A DNA stretch of 64,000 nucleotides from Sthenelais limicola (GCA_942159475.1 OW804094.1:60756966-60820965), one strand, 5' to 3'. Counted from the stretch's first letter, positions 1 to 10,901 are shown. The notes: generated by a model not told the origin, from the letters alone. Numbers and translations: made by a program.

Positions 1-66
1 AGCAAAAGTAACCAGGTAGACAGTTTAAACTCTCGCTATCAAGCAGGTTTTTCATCAACCCACCAT

Positions 67-1335
67 ATGCCCAGCTACAATAACCATTTCCCACCCATTA
101 ACGCCTACCGCCCACCTCTCACCCCCTATCCTCGTGAAATTCAACCTTCAACCCCTTCCTACCATAGCTACCCGCAGTACCCTAGTTACAATCAATTTAA
201 CCACTATGACGAGCAGTCTTCATATGGCAAGCCAAACTACGCCCCAAATCATTACCAAACACCCTACCAGCCCCAGCCCCAATACGGGAGCAATTACGAA
301 TGCAATTCCTCCTACAATTATCACCTAAGGCCCGAGGTTCAGAAATACCAAAATTCTGAAGATAGCAGAGCCTACGACAAGCCCAGGCCTTATTATGCAA
401 AACTTAATGCCACCATAGTCAGACCCCCCAAACCCTTCGACGAACCTGACGCTTACAGGTCCGCCAAAGACTTTATCAGGCAATTCAAAACCTACATTAG
501 AAATGCCTGCCCCAACGATGAAACCGCTTATAGTAGAGCAATCCTAGGTTTCCTGGAAGGTCGTGCAGCCTGCTGGTACAACTCGACCATGTACCAGGAG
601 GACGAGGAAGAGGTTGACTTCAAGCTCTTCGTCGAAAAGTTTCTCGAAAGATTCTCCAAGGAGGACAGCAAAACCATTGCTAAATCTTGGAGGAGAAGGA
701 AACAAGGCTTCAACGAAACAGTGGCAGACTACTCTAGGGACATGGAGCTCTTGCTCTCTGGTTCAGGCCTCTCCAAAGAATGGAAGCTGGAAAATTACCT
801 CGAAGGCCTGCTACCTGAGATAGGAGACGCCATACGTCAGCGAGATCCAAAGGATATAATGGAGGCAGAATCTCTCGCAACATCACAAGAGATCACCGTC
901 AACGCCGCCGCCTCCAGATCAGAGAGACTGTCAAACATCTCCGCCCAAAAATCTCACAGGTATAATTACGGGAACAGCAAGAACAGTAGCAAGGGAAAGC
1001 AAGAAAGCAAGCCTAAAGATAGTAAGAAGTCAAAAGACTCAAGTGAAAGGCAATCAAGGAAAGATAAGTACGAGTCATCAAGCAAAGATAAACCGAGAAG
1101 TGACTCACAGAACAGGAGTAGAAGCAGGCCCGCTTCTACCTCCAGCAAGCATCACTCGACGGAAAAGAGGGACGGCAGCAACCACTCAACAAGGTACCGT
1201 TCTAAGAGCAACGACAGAAAGGGCAGCAACAGACCTCCAACGCCCCACACCTCAAGCAACAACAGATCTTCAACACCTCACAACTCTAAATCACCCTACA
1301 GAAGATCTGCATCAAAAGAATCTAACGGACACTAG
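67..1335 (+). CDS. gag: Gag polyprotein of gypsy-type retroelement
   Basis: A 422-aa frame starting at an ATG. Residues 1 to about 110 are rich in Tyr, Pro, Gln and Asn. About 115-275 is the retrotransposon-gag core, recognisable from the W-Y pair in the AACWYN stretch, the following acidic helix, and the YLEGLLPEI segment. About 285-422 is a strongly basic Ser/Lys/Arg tail with many SR and SK dipeptides. Gag forms the particle and packages RNA. The usual CCHC zinc knuckle (CX2CX4HX4C) is missing; the basic tail probably does the RNA binding (inference). The frame ends at a UAG at 1333-1335, and the next codon begins the pol frame without a shift. The ATG at 67 is the first in frame in the window. 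Confidence 0.85.
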   Translation: MPSYNNHFPPINAYRPPLTPYPREIQPSTPSYHSYPQYPSYNQFNHYDEQSSYGKPNYAPNHYQTPYQPQPQYGSNYECNSSYNYHLRPEVQKYQNSEDSRAYDKPRPYYAKLNATIVRPPKPFDEPDAYRSAKDFIRQFKTYIRNACPNDETAYSRAILGFLEGRAACWYNSTMYQEDEEEVDFKLFVEKFLERFSKEDSKTIAKSWRRRKQGFNETVADYSRDMELLLSGSGLSKEWKLENYLEGLLPEIGDAIRQRDPKDIMEAESLATSQEITVNAAASRSERLSNISAQKSHRYNYGNSKNSSKGKQESKPKDSKKSKDSSERQSRKDKYESSSKDKPRSDSQNRSRSRPASTSSKHHSTEKRDGSNHSTRYRSKSNDRKGSNRPPTPHTSSNNRSSTPHNSKSPYRRSASKESNGH

Positions 1336-4300
1336 CGGTGCGACAGTCAGGCGCGAGCAGTGCCTGACGCGCTGGCGTCAGCCCTGGAGGAGCGCAAGCT
1401 ACAGGACAATCATGCACGCCCCCCAGACACGCCAGTGCACATTGAGAAATTACTGACAGCTCAATGTAACGCCGCAAACCAGTCAGAATACAGCACCCCC
1501 TCCAAAACTATCAAGTTAACATCAGCAGACGACGATGGATCAGGTGAGAATACATTTGTTTCTGCTAAAATTGAGAGAGGCTGTTTAGATTTAACTTTTG
1601 GTAGCAGGACCATTCCTGCGCTTATTGATACAGGTGCCACCTCTTCCTTTATCTCCCCAAGATTTGCAAAGAGTCTGGAGGTAAAAGGACACCCCATTCG
1701 CTATTTAAACGTCCACACTAGAGTTTTTTTAGCATGTAATGAAGCGCACAACTTGCGCAAAAGGGTATATGTTTCATTCAAGGTTGCTGACACTGTTTTC
1801 TCCCACTCTTTTCTGGTGCTTCCTTCTCTAAACCGACCTATGATACTCGGAGATGATTTCCTAGACGCCACCGCAGCAAAAATTAAATACAAGGGTAATG
1901 TGAAATATCACAGAACTATCAGGGCTAGGAGATCATTCACTATTCCAAAAGACTCTGAGTATCATACGCGGGCCTATGTACTTTCACATGTTAAACTATC
2001 AAAGACAGTTGGTACGACCGAAAATCTGACAACAAACCAGGACTGCAAGTTTCTTGTTAAGCACGCCTTGGTAAAGCCTCACACGAAGGAAAATCAGATT
2101 CCAGTTACTCTCATAAACACTTCTTCTTCTCCAGTACAAGTCGCTAAAGGAGAAATCATCGGTCTGTACGCAATTGCTAGGGACGAAGATTTCATACCCG
2201 TCCCTAGACAAAAGCTTGAGTATTTCAATTCCATTTCAGAAAAGATCATCGCTCAAGTTTCACCCTCACCCACTCACCCTTTTACACATTCTTCTATTTC
2301 ATCCAATCATCAAGAAAATTGTTCAAATATTAATACTCCGGAGGGAGAGCTATCCAACCGTATAGCCCAGTCCCCTAATACAGGCGCGACCCCTCCATAT
2401 GTGATCTCAAAGGACTTATCTGGTGATCAGACAAAATTAATGCAGGATCTCCTTAGTTCTTATGCAGATGTCTTTGTGGGCAAGGACAAAATGATCGGTA
2501 AGAAAGCAGACTGTGAAGTGCCCATTGATCTGAAGGAAAATTATGTTCCTTGCAACAAGCTCCCTTACAGAATGACCCCTGAAAAGAGGCAATACATGGA
2601 GGAATTGTTGGAGGAGCAGGTCAAGCAAGGCGTGCTCGAGGAATGTATAGAGCCAACGGAATGGAGTTCACCAGCCTTCCTAGTGCAAAAACCAAATTCC
2701 TCAGCAAAAGGGTCGGCCAAATTCAGAGTCGTGGTCGACTATCGCCTCCTGAATAAAGAAATACGCGATATGGCCTATAATTTTCCAAGGGCAGACGACA
2801 CAATCAATCTTATCGGTCAGTCAAATCCAGTGTATTTCAGTAAGTGCGACATCTACTCTGCTTTCTATCAAATTCCGATACGAAAGGAACACAGAAAACT
2901 AACAACATTCGCCACTCATGACAAGCGCTACAGATACACTGTCCTGCCCATGGGACTTAAAACTTCAGCAAAGGCATATCAAAACGTGATGGATATGCTA
3001 TTAAAGAGATGCAAATATCGCTGTGCCATCGCCTACGTCGATGATATTTGTATATACGGTTCCTCTTTCAAGAAACATCTGACCGATCTAGCAGATGTAT
3101 TTAACTTGTTGCTATCAGCAAATCTAAAACTCAAACCTGAGAAATGCTTGTTCAGATCAAAAACTATAGATTTCCTGGGATATCGCCTGACGGGCAAGGG
3201 TTTGAAGCCGTCTCCCGATAAGGTAGAGGCCGTTCACTCTTTCCCAAGACCAGCCCGCCTATCCCAGGTCAGATCTTTCAACGGACTGGCGCAATTCTAT
3301 AAAAGATTCATTCCCAATTTTGCCATACTTATGCGACCACTCTATAATTTGACTAAGCAGGGTACGAAATTCCATTGGTCTAATGAATGCGAGCGAGCAT
3401 TTATTACCATTAAAAAATCAATATGCGAAGATGCTACCCTAGCTTTCCCAGACCATGACAAGCATTATACCATCTCCTCTGATGCTTCAAATAGCGGTGT
3501 AGGGGCCGTAATTTGTCAGCCTGACGAACATAAATTCTTGCGACCAATAGAGTTCGCCGGCAGAGGCCTGACGCCCGCCGAAAAGAATTACCATACAACC
3601 GACAAAGAACTCCTTGGGTTAATTTTCGCCTTAAAGAAGTTTCGTCACTATATAGAGGACAGGCATTTCACATTGCTCACTGACCATGCAGCACTAGTTT
3701 CCCTCTTCAATAAAAAAGAAAACACCAGCAATGGACGCCTCGCAAGGTGGCTGGATACCTTCCAACGCCACAACTTCGAGGTCAAGTTCATAAAAGGGAA
3801 ACTTAACACAGTAGCTGATTGGCTTAGTCGCATTGACTATCCTCCAACACCTGACGAAGAAGACACTGCTCTCACCCCTGAAGGGACAGTGTATTTACCT
3901 CTCAAAAAGGTCCAATTCTCGGATGTCATTACAACAAAAATATTCCATCACGATGACTTATGTGAGAATAACCCAATATTGATGTACAAACCACGATCAA
4001 TATTTATTTCTCCATCACCAATTAGACGCCCCAATGTTGACTATGAAATACCAACTGAGACTCTGAATGCGCTGACGCGAGCTCAAAGCAAGCGTCAACT
4101 AGGTGATACAGCACCCATTAACGACCTCCAGCAAACCCTACCAGCTGGCGCAGGCCCAAAGGTGAAAAGTAAACCTAAGCGGAAATCAATAGCCCGCCCG
4201 CGCATTAACAAAACTAGATCAGACGAGAGAAGGCAGAAAATTAAGAAGTCGCTCGCTCACCACGCCGAATCTGCCTTGCTATTCTTGTCGCAAACTCCAA

Positions 4301-5826
4301 ATCTTACCCCAACAAGAGAACAACTAAAGAAAGAACAGAGGCGTGACTTCTATTGTTCTTCTATGTTAGATTACCTCGAGCAAACTAAATTACCAACAGA
4401 TAACGCAGCAGCTCGGGTGATACTCTTGCAACAGGACAATTTTGTCATTATCGATGGGATTCTCTATAGAGTCAGTCAAGACATATTTAACTCTCTTGAT
4501 AAAGCTAACTTACAAGTCGTTATACCTCAGATCTGGACAGAGGCAGTGATAAGTGCTCATCATGACCAGCCACTAGCTGGCCATTTGGGCACAAATCGCA
4601 CCCTCAGCGTTCTTAGACCTAGGTTTTTCTGGCCTTCTATGGTGCGAGACACTACCAACTATATAGCAACATGCCATAGCTGTCTCCAGGCAAAGAAGAT
4701 CCGACGACCGCTAGTAACGCCTATGACCCTTAGAGAACACGCCCCAGTTCCATTCAGCCACATTTGTCTGGACACTATAGGCCCCATCCATAAAACTGCT
4801 AGTAATATGCGTTACATTCACGTGGCAGTCTGTTTTAGCACAAGGTATGTGACGACTTTCACGACAAAGTCTAATACAAGTGCTGAAGTCGCACAAGGCT
4901 TTATGTCTAACTTTATTTGTATATATGGACCTCCATCACATCTATATACTGATAACGGTGCAACTTTCACTTCTAATGTGTTTAAGTCAGCTTGCCAACA
5001 ATTTGGAATAACCCAAATCCATGGTTCCGCTTACAGGGCTTCTACACAAGGAATTACAGAGAGATGCAATTCCAGCCTCCTAACAGGGCTAAGGGCGTAC
5101 GCAGATAAAGCTCAAAATTATTGGGACATTTATCTGCCCTATATCACTTATGCGCTCAACAGCTCCGACTCATTTTCTCTAGGTGTGAGTGCCTACCTGC
5201 TTGTGTTCGGTCGCAGAGCAAAAACGCCCACCATGGCGGCTCTAATGGACCATACACAGACAGCAACACTCAAACAGCACCTCGGTGATATTTTAAAAAC
5301 ACAAACAAAGGCTTTCCAGAACGCTCAGGCGAGGCTGAAGGTTTGCCAAGAGAAAATGAGAAAAAGGCATAACATCAAAGCAAAGTTGCATGACTATGAG
5401 CCTGGAGATTTGGTCTATCTGTACGTCCCCACACTTCTTACGAAGCAAACATCTAAGAAACTCCAAAAATGTTTCACAGGCCCCTTCATTATCTCAGACC
5501 AAGTCTCACCCGTCACAGTTAAGCTGAGGCGCCTGTCCGATAACAAAGATTGTCAGACATCAGTACATGTAGAAAGGTTGAAAAAAGTAAGATCTACAAA
5601 TCCATCTTTCTACAAGCGCCTCATTAACAATCCGGGAGAATTCTGCGACCCTGAAAGAGTAATAAAAGCACCTCTCACCAGGACAGATAGGCTTCTGATA
5701 TTACCACCACCCCTTATCAGAAAGCAGCCACACTCAAAAATGAACAGAAAAACAACCAAGGGCCGCCCATCCCTTCGTAGCAAAGCCCCAAAGACACAGC
5801 AGCTACAAGCCCTTGAGTTTCTCTAA
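1336..5826 (+). CDS. pol: Pol polyprotein: protease, reverse transcriptase, RNase H, integrase
   Basis: About 1496 codons in the same frame as gag, directly after its UAG. Domains in order: aspartic protease with DTGA at 1627-1638; reverse transcriptase with the catalytic YVDD at 3033-3044; RNase H beginning near 3475 (SSDAS); integrase with an HHCC zinc-binding segment at about 4555-4700; then catalytic D (CLDTIG, about 4768), D (YTDNG, about 4948) and E (ITERC, about 5055); and a GPF-like C-terminal segment. There is no ATG before the protease: the first in-frame Met is downstream of DTGA. Pol is therefore most simply made as a Gag-Pol fusion by UAG readthrough. An apparent start at 1360 is only a GTG codon. 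No stop or frameshift interrupts the frame. Confidence 0.95.
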   Translation, partial: RCDSQARAVPDALASALEERKLQDNHARPPDTPVHIEKLLTAQCNAANQSEYSTPSKTIKLTSADDDGSGENTFVSAKIERGCLDLTFGSRTIPALIDTGATSSFISPRFAKSLEVKGHPIRYLNVHTRVFLACNEAHNLRKRVYVSFKVADTVFSHSFLVLPSLNRPMILGDDFLDATAAKIKYKGNVKYHRTIRARRSFTIPKDSEYHTRAYVLSHVKLSKTVGTTENLTTNQDCKFLVKHALVKPHTKENQIPVTLINTSSSPVQVAKGEIIGLYAIARDEDFIPVPRQKLEYFNSISEKIIAQVSPSPTHPFTHSSISSNHQENCSNINTPEGELSNRIAQSPNTGATPPYVISKDLSGDQTKLMQDLLSSYADVFVGKDKMIGKKADCEVPIDLKENYVPCNKLPYRMTPEKRQYMEELLEEQVKQGVLEECIEPTEWSSPAFLVQKPNSSAKGSAKFRVVVDYRLLNKEIRDMAYNFPRADDTINLIGQSNPVYFSKCDIYSAFYQIPIRKEHRKLTTFATHDKRYRYTVLPMGLKTSAKAYQNVMDMLLKRCKYRCAIAYVDDICIYGSSFKKHLTDLADVFNLLLSANLKLKPEKCLFRSKTIDFLGYRLTGKGLKPSPDKVEAVHSFPRPARLSQVRSFNGLAQFYKRFIPNFAILMRPLYNLTKQGTKFHWSNECERAFITIKKSICEDATLAFPDHDKHYTISSDASNSGVGAVICQPDEHKFLRPIEFAGRGLTPAEKNYHTTDKELLGLIFALKKFRHYIEDRHFTLLTDHAALVSLFNKKENTSNGRLARWLDTFQRHNFEVKFIKGKLNTVADWLSRIDYPPTPDEEDTALTPEGTVYLPLKKVQFSDVITTKIFHHDDLCENNPILMYKPRSIFISPSPIRRPNVDYEIPTETLNALTRAQSKRQLGDTAPINDLQQTLPAGAGPKVKSKPKRKSIARPRINKTRSDERRQKIKKSLAHHAESALLFLSQTPNLTPTREQLKKEQRRDFYCSSMLDYLEQTKLPTDNAAARVILLQQDNFVIIDGILYRVSQDIFNSLDKANLQVVIPQIWTEAVISAHHDQPLAGHLGTNRTLSVLRPRFFWPSMVRDTTNYIATCHSCLQAKKIRRPLVTPMTLREHAPVPFSHICLDTIGPIHKTASNMRYIHVAVCFSTRYVTTFTTKSNTSAEVAQGFMSNFICIYGPPSHLYTDNGATFTSNVFKSACQQFGITQIHGSAYRASTQGITERCNSSLLTGLRAYADKAQNYWDIYLPYITYALNSSDSFSLGVSAYLLVFGRRAKTPTMAALMDHTQTATLKQHLGDILKTQTKAFQNAQARLKVCQEKMRKRHNIKAKLHDYEPGDLVYLYVPTLLTKQTSKKLQKCFTGPFIISDQVSPVTVKLRRLSDNKDCQTSVHVERLKKVRSTNPSFYKRLINNPGEFCDPERVIKAPLTRTDRLLILPPPLIRKQPHSKMNRKTTKGRPSLRSKAPKTQQLQALEFL

Positions 5827-7711
5827 AAACAACTTATCATTCATTTTTCCCATCATTTTTGGCGCCCGCTCGGTCTCAGCTTAACCACTGAGCACTGCTC
5901 GGCAGCGTCAAAGAATTTTCCCTTCACAGAGTTGAAGAGAAAGATTCACCCACCTTTCCCACAAAAAGAAATTTTCACCCAAATTTTTATCCTGACCGAC
6001 GACGTCATGGTTTCAATTTTTTCAAAATATGCCAGCGGTCGATGTACCAAAAAGCATATATATTTTTTTTAATAATCAGATTCTATTTCAGAAGCAGCAC
6101 AAGTCTACAAGCTTACTCAAAGCATAACAGCTAGACAACAAAAAAACCCTAAAAGGCTATCTAAACTCCCATAAACAAAAGCTTTATCAATACATTAAAA
6201 GCTCTAGCTGCCAGCCTTTTTAAATTTTCCTTTATTCAATTTCCGTCCTTTATCAAGACCCAGGCTAATAACATTTGCCGGACGGATATTTTCTTAAGCT
6301 CTTACAGCGCCACATTAAATCATAAGAACTCTTAATTACTACCAAACAGTAGCTATAAGCTACTGCCTTTATCTTTAAACTCACAAACAAAACCTAGGTT
6401 AAGAGTAAGGCGCAAGGAAATGTCTAAATCATAAGCTTCCTAAAAGCGAGGGAACAAAGGTCCCCTAGACACATGCCCTCAGACGCCAATTATGCGACTC
6501 TTAGACTTTATAAAGCTGTTAGTTTGTACTTTCTGCCAGCTATAAAAACAAGCGGGCACTCAGCGTTGTAATCTCCGCCTAGATAAAAGGATCGGCCGAC
6601 ACGCCGCCCGGACTATTACACTAGCGCACACCCGCCTTTGTTTCTACGTAATTTCAAGCTATATCAAAGCTACTTCATGAGCTTTATTTTAACTAAAGCT
6701 GTGGCCCTGTAGCAGCCTAAGCTCCTTTGTTTACGAACCAGACACAAAGCTGGTTCCCCAAAAACAACCTTATACAAACACTGACCAGTATACGTCAAGT
6801 GCATTTAATTAAGGAAAACTAGGCTTTATGCCTCATTATAATTAGTCATTGTTCCCAGTACAGGGACCAAACAGACGGCACCCAAACCGTCTTATAACTT
6901 CTTTTCAAGCGCTTTAGCAGCTTGGAGCTTAACATGCCAACTTTAACAAATCCTGTTTCACATGTCTGTATGTAATTCCCGTACTTCCAGGCCTGGGCTT
7001 TGTTTCTATAAGTGCTCTAAGGAAGCCAATCCCTTTGTCGCACTTTGTATGTTGACGCCATGTGCTAGCCCCACTGCCCTGCCGGGCTATGTGACGCCAG
7101 CGCGAACGAGACCAGACACACTTTGTTGGTAACACCCTCCATAACCTTTGTTTTAAATTTAGCCAAGCTTTAAATTTCCAGACAGCTTGGCTAGGTGACC
7201 AAAATACAAGGCACGGAGAGGGGGGATTAACGCCCCCAGCCAAGACGCTCTCCCCCATACGCCTGTTTTTGGAAGCCAAAGCCTTAAGCCGGGAGTAGTG
7301 AGAAAACAATAGTTTGTGGGCTGGGAGGGTCAAGAGCCTGTCGTCCAGGTAACTTGACTTACCCGGGTGGTAACCAATCCGCGCACCGTCCCGCCCACAC
7401 CTCACGCCTCGGCCTCCTTCACACCCTACTTAACCTTAAACTCAAACCTTCCCAGGCCACTTCCTACCTGGATTCCGGCCAGCCTTAAGACACCAGCAAT
7501 TGTTCTATCTCAGGATACTAAGTAGACCGTCTCGTTCGCTGCCAAAACAGTGCAGCATAGTCATGGATATTATAGGGTATGTACCAGCGGTGCATGGAGT
7601 CACTTACTAACACTGTATATTTATATTTTATTTATACTTTGCGATTTGAGATTGTGTTTTTCTTTCCTTTAATGCGACTATGAGAGCCATGATCCTAATA
7701 AGTTTATTACA
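5827..7711 (+). other. Pol-env spacer of the retroelement
   Basis: Almost 1.9 kb with no convincing sense-strand gene. It has T- and A-rich runs after pol, then GC-richer sequence at about 7000-7400. A 158-codon antisense frame (6929-7405) shows no recognisable motif and is best treated as chance. Just before env lies a pyrimidine-rich stretch ending in CAG at 7720-7722. The spacer is much longer than in well-known gypsy-type elements, where env follows or overlaps pol. Confidence 0.6.
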
Positions 7712-7722
7712 TTGGGTTTCAG
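7703..7722 (+). promoter_or_regulatory. Putative env splice acceptor
   Basis: A T-rich run followed by TTTCAG ends at 7722, immediately ahead of the env frame, which has no ATG of its own near its beginning. In errantiviruses env is translated from a spliced mRNA (known), so this is a plausible acceptor (inferred). A weak donor-like CAG|GTAGAC sits at about 14-22 in the leader. Confidence 0.45.
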
Positions 7723-10066
7723 ACTATGTTTGATTCTAGTGATTAGTTGTGTTAGTGAACCCACTAGTGCAAGGCTAGCACTACGCCAAAATTATGGCGT
7801 CCTATTTAAAGAACAGAGCCAAGTCCTCCTCAATGGACACGACTCTGTAGACTTTATCCTCGCGATAAAGTTCAAAATCTTAGATCCGCCTTTTGACCCT
7901 AGACTATCCTCCATTGAATCCCTTATGACCAATGCCTCCTTCTCTGACTTTGCTTACTCACAAGCGAAACAACTATCTCAATTACTTTCATCTACTAATT
8001 CACGCATAAATGAAACAATTTCTGACATACACACCCTCATGAATTCACCTATCTCTTCTAAGCAAGCTCGCAGGCAGGCCAGAGCCGCCGTGCTCCAAAT
8101 AATTGGCGATATACTAGAACCAATTATAGGCACTGCAACCGACCCTAGGGTTAGTGCAGTGGAGGCCAACTTCCACCATCTTGACGCATATTTGCGTCAG
8201 GATGCCGCCCAGGGACAAAAGCGCGACAAGCTTCTCACCAAAATAGTTTCCCATTTTAACTCTAACGTTAAAGCCTACAACGTACAGAACCAAGAAACAC
8301 TTTCAGCTATCTCCAACCTCACCTCTGCTATTTCTTTCCTAACAAACTCTGTTAATTCTGATTTCTCCTCTATATCAGAGGAGGTAGAAGCTTCTCTCTA
8401 CAATGGTTTCGTTCTCCAATCAGCCCAATATCAGATTTCTTCTAGAGCAATGTTTTTGGCTAAACTAAATACCTTTTTAAGCGGCATTAAGGAACTCGCT
8501 ATGGGCCGCCTTCCTTACATGCTGGTAGCTCCTACAAAGCTAGCATTTGCCCTAGCCGAGTTAGAGAAAAATATTAAAATGGGGGATAATGACCTTCACA
8601 TCCTGGTAAAAGACCCCAAATATTTCTACAATATCAAAATATCGCAATATGCCTACAGCCAGGACAACCTGTTTATTCATTTGTCCGTACCTATCTCAGC
8701 GGGCCCGGCCGCCTTTAAAATTTTCCAAATTAACGCCATACCGGTCCCTATCCACACTTCCACCATATTTCAGCCAGGATACACATTAATCTCCTCCCTG
8801 CCCCGCTATGTGGCTATCGCCCTCCATAGCAATATTTTTATCGAATTGAACGAAGCCGACATTTCTTCCTGTACAAATAACGTTGTGCTATCTTGCGACA
8901 ACACCTTGGCACGCCGCCACGGCCAGCACCCCACGTGCGCCGTCGCCTTGCTAAGGGACCATGTCAAAGATATAAACAGGTTATGTACTTTCAAAGTCTT
9001 TCCTCACCTTTTTCCTCCTACCAAGGCTATCTCACTCGCGCCGGCCAAGTATCTTTTTACTACTTCTTCCCCAGCCTCCACTCTATCCTGCAAATCCACG
9101 CCCCCTGCGGCAGTAAAAACACTATCATTCTCTGTAATACACGTGCCCTGTGGATGTGTGTTGACAAACAATAACCATACGCTAGTCAACCCCTCCACAG
9201 CATGCAAGATAAAAACTAACCCTATCATCATCTCTCTATCTACGGTCAACCTCCCAATAGTCCACAACTTCCTTTCTCCAAAGAAGGAATTTACTGGACA
9301 CACCCTGTCCCCCTCGCCCATAAATTTAATCTTACCAAATCTTACTGAAAAGGCAGCCAGGTTTGCAGACATCAACAATAAGATCATGGCCGAAGGGCTA
9401 GACTTAGAGCTGATGGCGCGCCAACTTGCTGCCAACTCTCCAACTTACAACCCAAATAATTCCTCCCTATACTACTCAGACATAGCCGCACATCCTTCAG
9501 TGATCACTGTTAGCACAATAATTTCAATAGTCTCTCTAATATTATCCATCGGTGCTTGCTATAGGGTTCACAAACTGCTCGCCGCAGCCACGCTGACGGC
9601 CGTCGTGCAAGGATCTCCAGTGATCCAAATCAATTCGACGCACGAGGCCGCTCCAGTTTGGTGGGGAGCTTCACCTATAGTAGCACCTTCTACCTCCAAG
9701 ACCAGCAGCGACCGCCCCTGGACCACCTCGGACCACGCTTTCATCTCTGCAGGGGTCATACTTGGCATTTACATCGTGTACAAGCTAGTGCAATGGTGCA
9801 GACAGACCAAGTTGCCTTCTAGTTTAAAGTCCAAGGCTGCAATCAACCCCATCGCAGTGCTCAAAATCCACAATGGTTGGAAAACAACTGTCCTCCCCCT
9901 GACCCCCATGCATTTCGACAAGAACATCGTGCAAACAGGCGTAGCCCCAATCCTAGACCCCCCAACCATGGCTCACTGTTTCGCCAAGACCATGGAGTTG
10001 GCATGGGATGGCCCCTTGTGCGTCAGGATAGGGACGGCAGTAGTTCCTCTGCCATGCAAGAACTAA
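7712..10066 (+). CDS. env: Envelope-like glycoprotein of the retroelement
   Basis: An open frame of up to 784 codons. It opens with a hydrophobic signal-like segment (LCLILVISCV), followed near residue 120-124 by a furin-type RRQAR site, then a hydrophobic, Gly/Ala-containing stretch (AAVLQIIGDIL) suitable as a fusion peptide, and a heptad-like helical region to about residue 215. Asn-X-Ser/Thr sites are frequent. Two membrane segments lie near residues 597-619 and 677-695, leaving a cytoplasmic tail of about 85 residues. This is the plan of a class I-like fusion glycoprotein as in errantivirus and insect-retrovirus Env; relation to a particular family is not established. The first codon here is TTG, and the first in-frame ATG (7925) lies past the signal segment, so the true N terminus probably comes from splicing. 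Confidence 0.75.
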   Translation: MGFRLCLILVISCVSEPTSARLALRQNYGVLFKEQSQVLLNGHDSVDFILAIKFKILDPPFDPRLSSIESLMTNASFSDFAYSQAKQLSQLLSSTNSRINETISDIHTLMNSPISSKQARRQARAAVLQIIGDILEPIIGTATDPRVSAVEANFHHLDAYLRQDAAQGQKRDKLLTKIVSHFNSNVKAYNVQNQETLSAISNLTSAISFLTNSVNSDFSSISEEVEASLYNGFVLQSAQYQISSRAMFLAKLNTFLSGIKELAMGRLPYMLVAPTKLAFALAELEKNIKMGDNDLHILVKDPKYFYNIKISQYAYSQDNLFIHLSVPISAGPAAFKIFQINAIPVPIHTSTIFQPGYTLISSLPRYVAIALHSNIFIELNEADISSCTNNVVLSCDNTLARRHGQHPTCAVALLRDHVKDINRLCTFKVFPHLFPPTKAISLAPAKYLFTTSSPASTLSCKSTPPAAVKTLSFSVIHVPCGCVLTNNNHTLVNPSTACKIKTNPIIISLSTVNLPIVHNFLSPKKEFTGHTLSPSPINLILPNLTEKAARFADINNKIMAEGLDLELMARQLAANSPTYNPNNSSLYYSDIAAHPSVITVSTIISIVSLILSIGACYRVHKLLAAATLTAVVQGSPVIQINSTHEAAPVWWGASPIVAPSTSKTSSDRPWTTSDHAFISAGVILGIYIVYKLVQWCRQTKLPSSLKSKAAINPIAVLKIHNGWKTTVLPLTPMHFDKNIVQTGVAPILDPPTMAHCFAKTMELAWDGPLCVRIGTAVVPLPCKN

Positions 10067-10901
10067 AAACACCTAGCAGTGTAATTACAAATTTTTTTTT
10101 CTCGCCCCTCTCTCCTCCCACCCACCTTCAAATAGTATTTTGTTTCCCTGAAGCGAAGGTACGTAAGGGACCGAAAGTGGATTATATTCCAGTCTCCACA
10201 CAGGGAAACGAACCATTTACCCTACCATAATATTTGTTTTATCCTTTTCCAGAAACATCGGTTTTTGTTTATATAATATATTTCTTTTCTCCTTTCTCGG
10301 CACAAATATCAATTGGCTAGGAAATATTCCCATAAGCTTAGGTTTACGCCTAAAAGATAAGAACTCTCTCAATCTTTAGACAGTCTCATTTGTATTCACT
10401 CCACCATTCACAGATACATTCAACCTGTACTCATAGATCTTCCTTTTGTTCTTCTTGTCTCTGACCAGCCAGCTTCGCACCATCGGAGTGGTGACTTTCT
10501 CCACCGGGGAGGGCACCCCTGACGACATCATGAACTTTCTATAAAACCAGCCAAAGTAAACAGAGACAATAACCACATATCTAAACACTCCTACCCAGAG
10601 ACACGGACCTGCCTACACCTCAAACAAAACCTCTCTACAAGCACACCACTCTGTGAGCAGCCCACCGTCCGGTCCTCGCGCACTGTTCGGCGTGGCCAAT
10701 CGCATCCTCCCCGGCAACTCCATATCTCTCCACCAGCCGCCAGGCCGGCGATACCCACATCGCCTCAGGAGCTGTTTTCTGAACAATAGCCTAATAACCG
10801 CTCACTTTGAGCAATAGCATACTCTTATCTGTTCTAACATCTAAAGTAACGTAATATTGCGCATCATTACGCCATATTAGATAACATTGCGACCAGAAAA
10901 A
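10067..10901 (+). other. Retroelement 3' untranslated region, first part
   Basis: No gene is supported. The stretch starts with a T-rich run and a C-rich segment just after the env stop. Short frames here on either strand lack motifs and are treated as chance. Confidence 0.5.

Noticed and set aside
1360..1362. Apparent start of pol at 1360
   Set aside because: The codon is GTG; the frame is open from the gag stop onward and no initiation signal is visible.
5861..5875. TGGCGCCCG motif resembling a tRNA primer-binding site
   Set aside because: It lies after pol with no LTR end before it; the rest does not continue like a known PBS. Probably chance.
6929..7405. 158-codon antisense frame between pol and env
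   Set aside because: No recognisable motif, GC-rich segment where chance open frames are longer, and opposite to the element's transcription.
9877..10230. 117-codon frame overlapping the env end
   Set aside because: Out of frame with env, compositionally a shadow of it, no motif.
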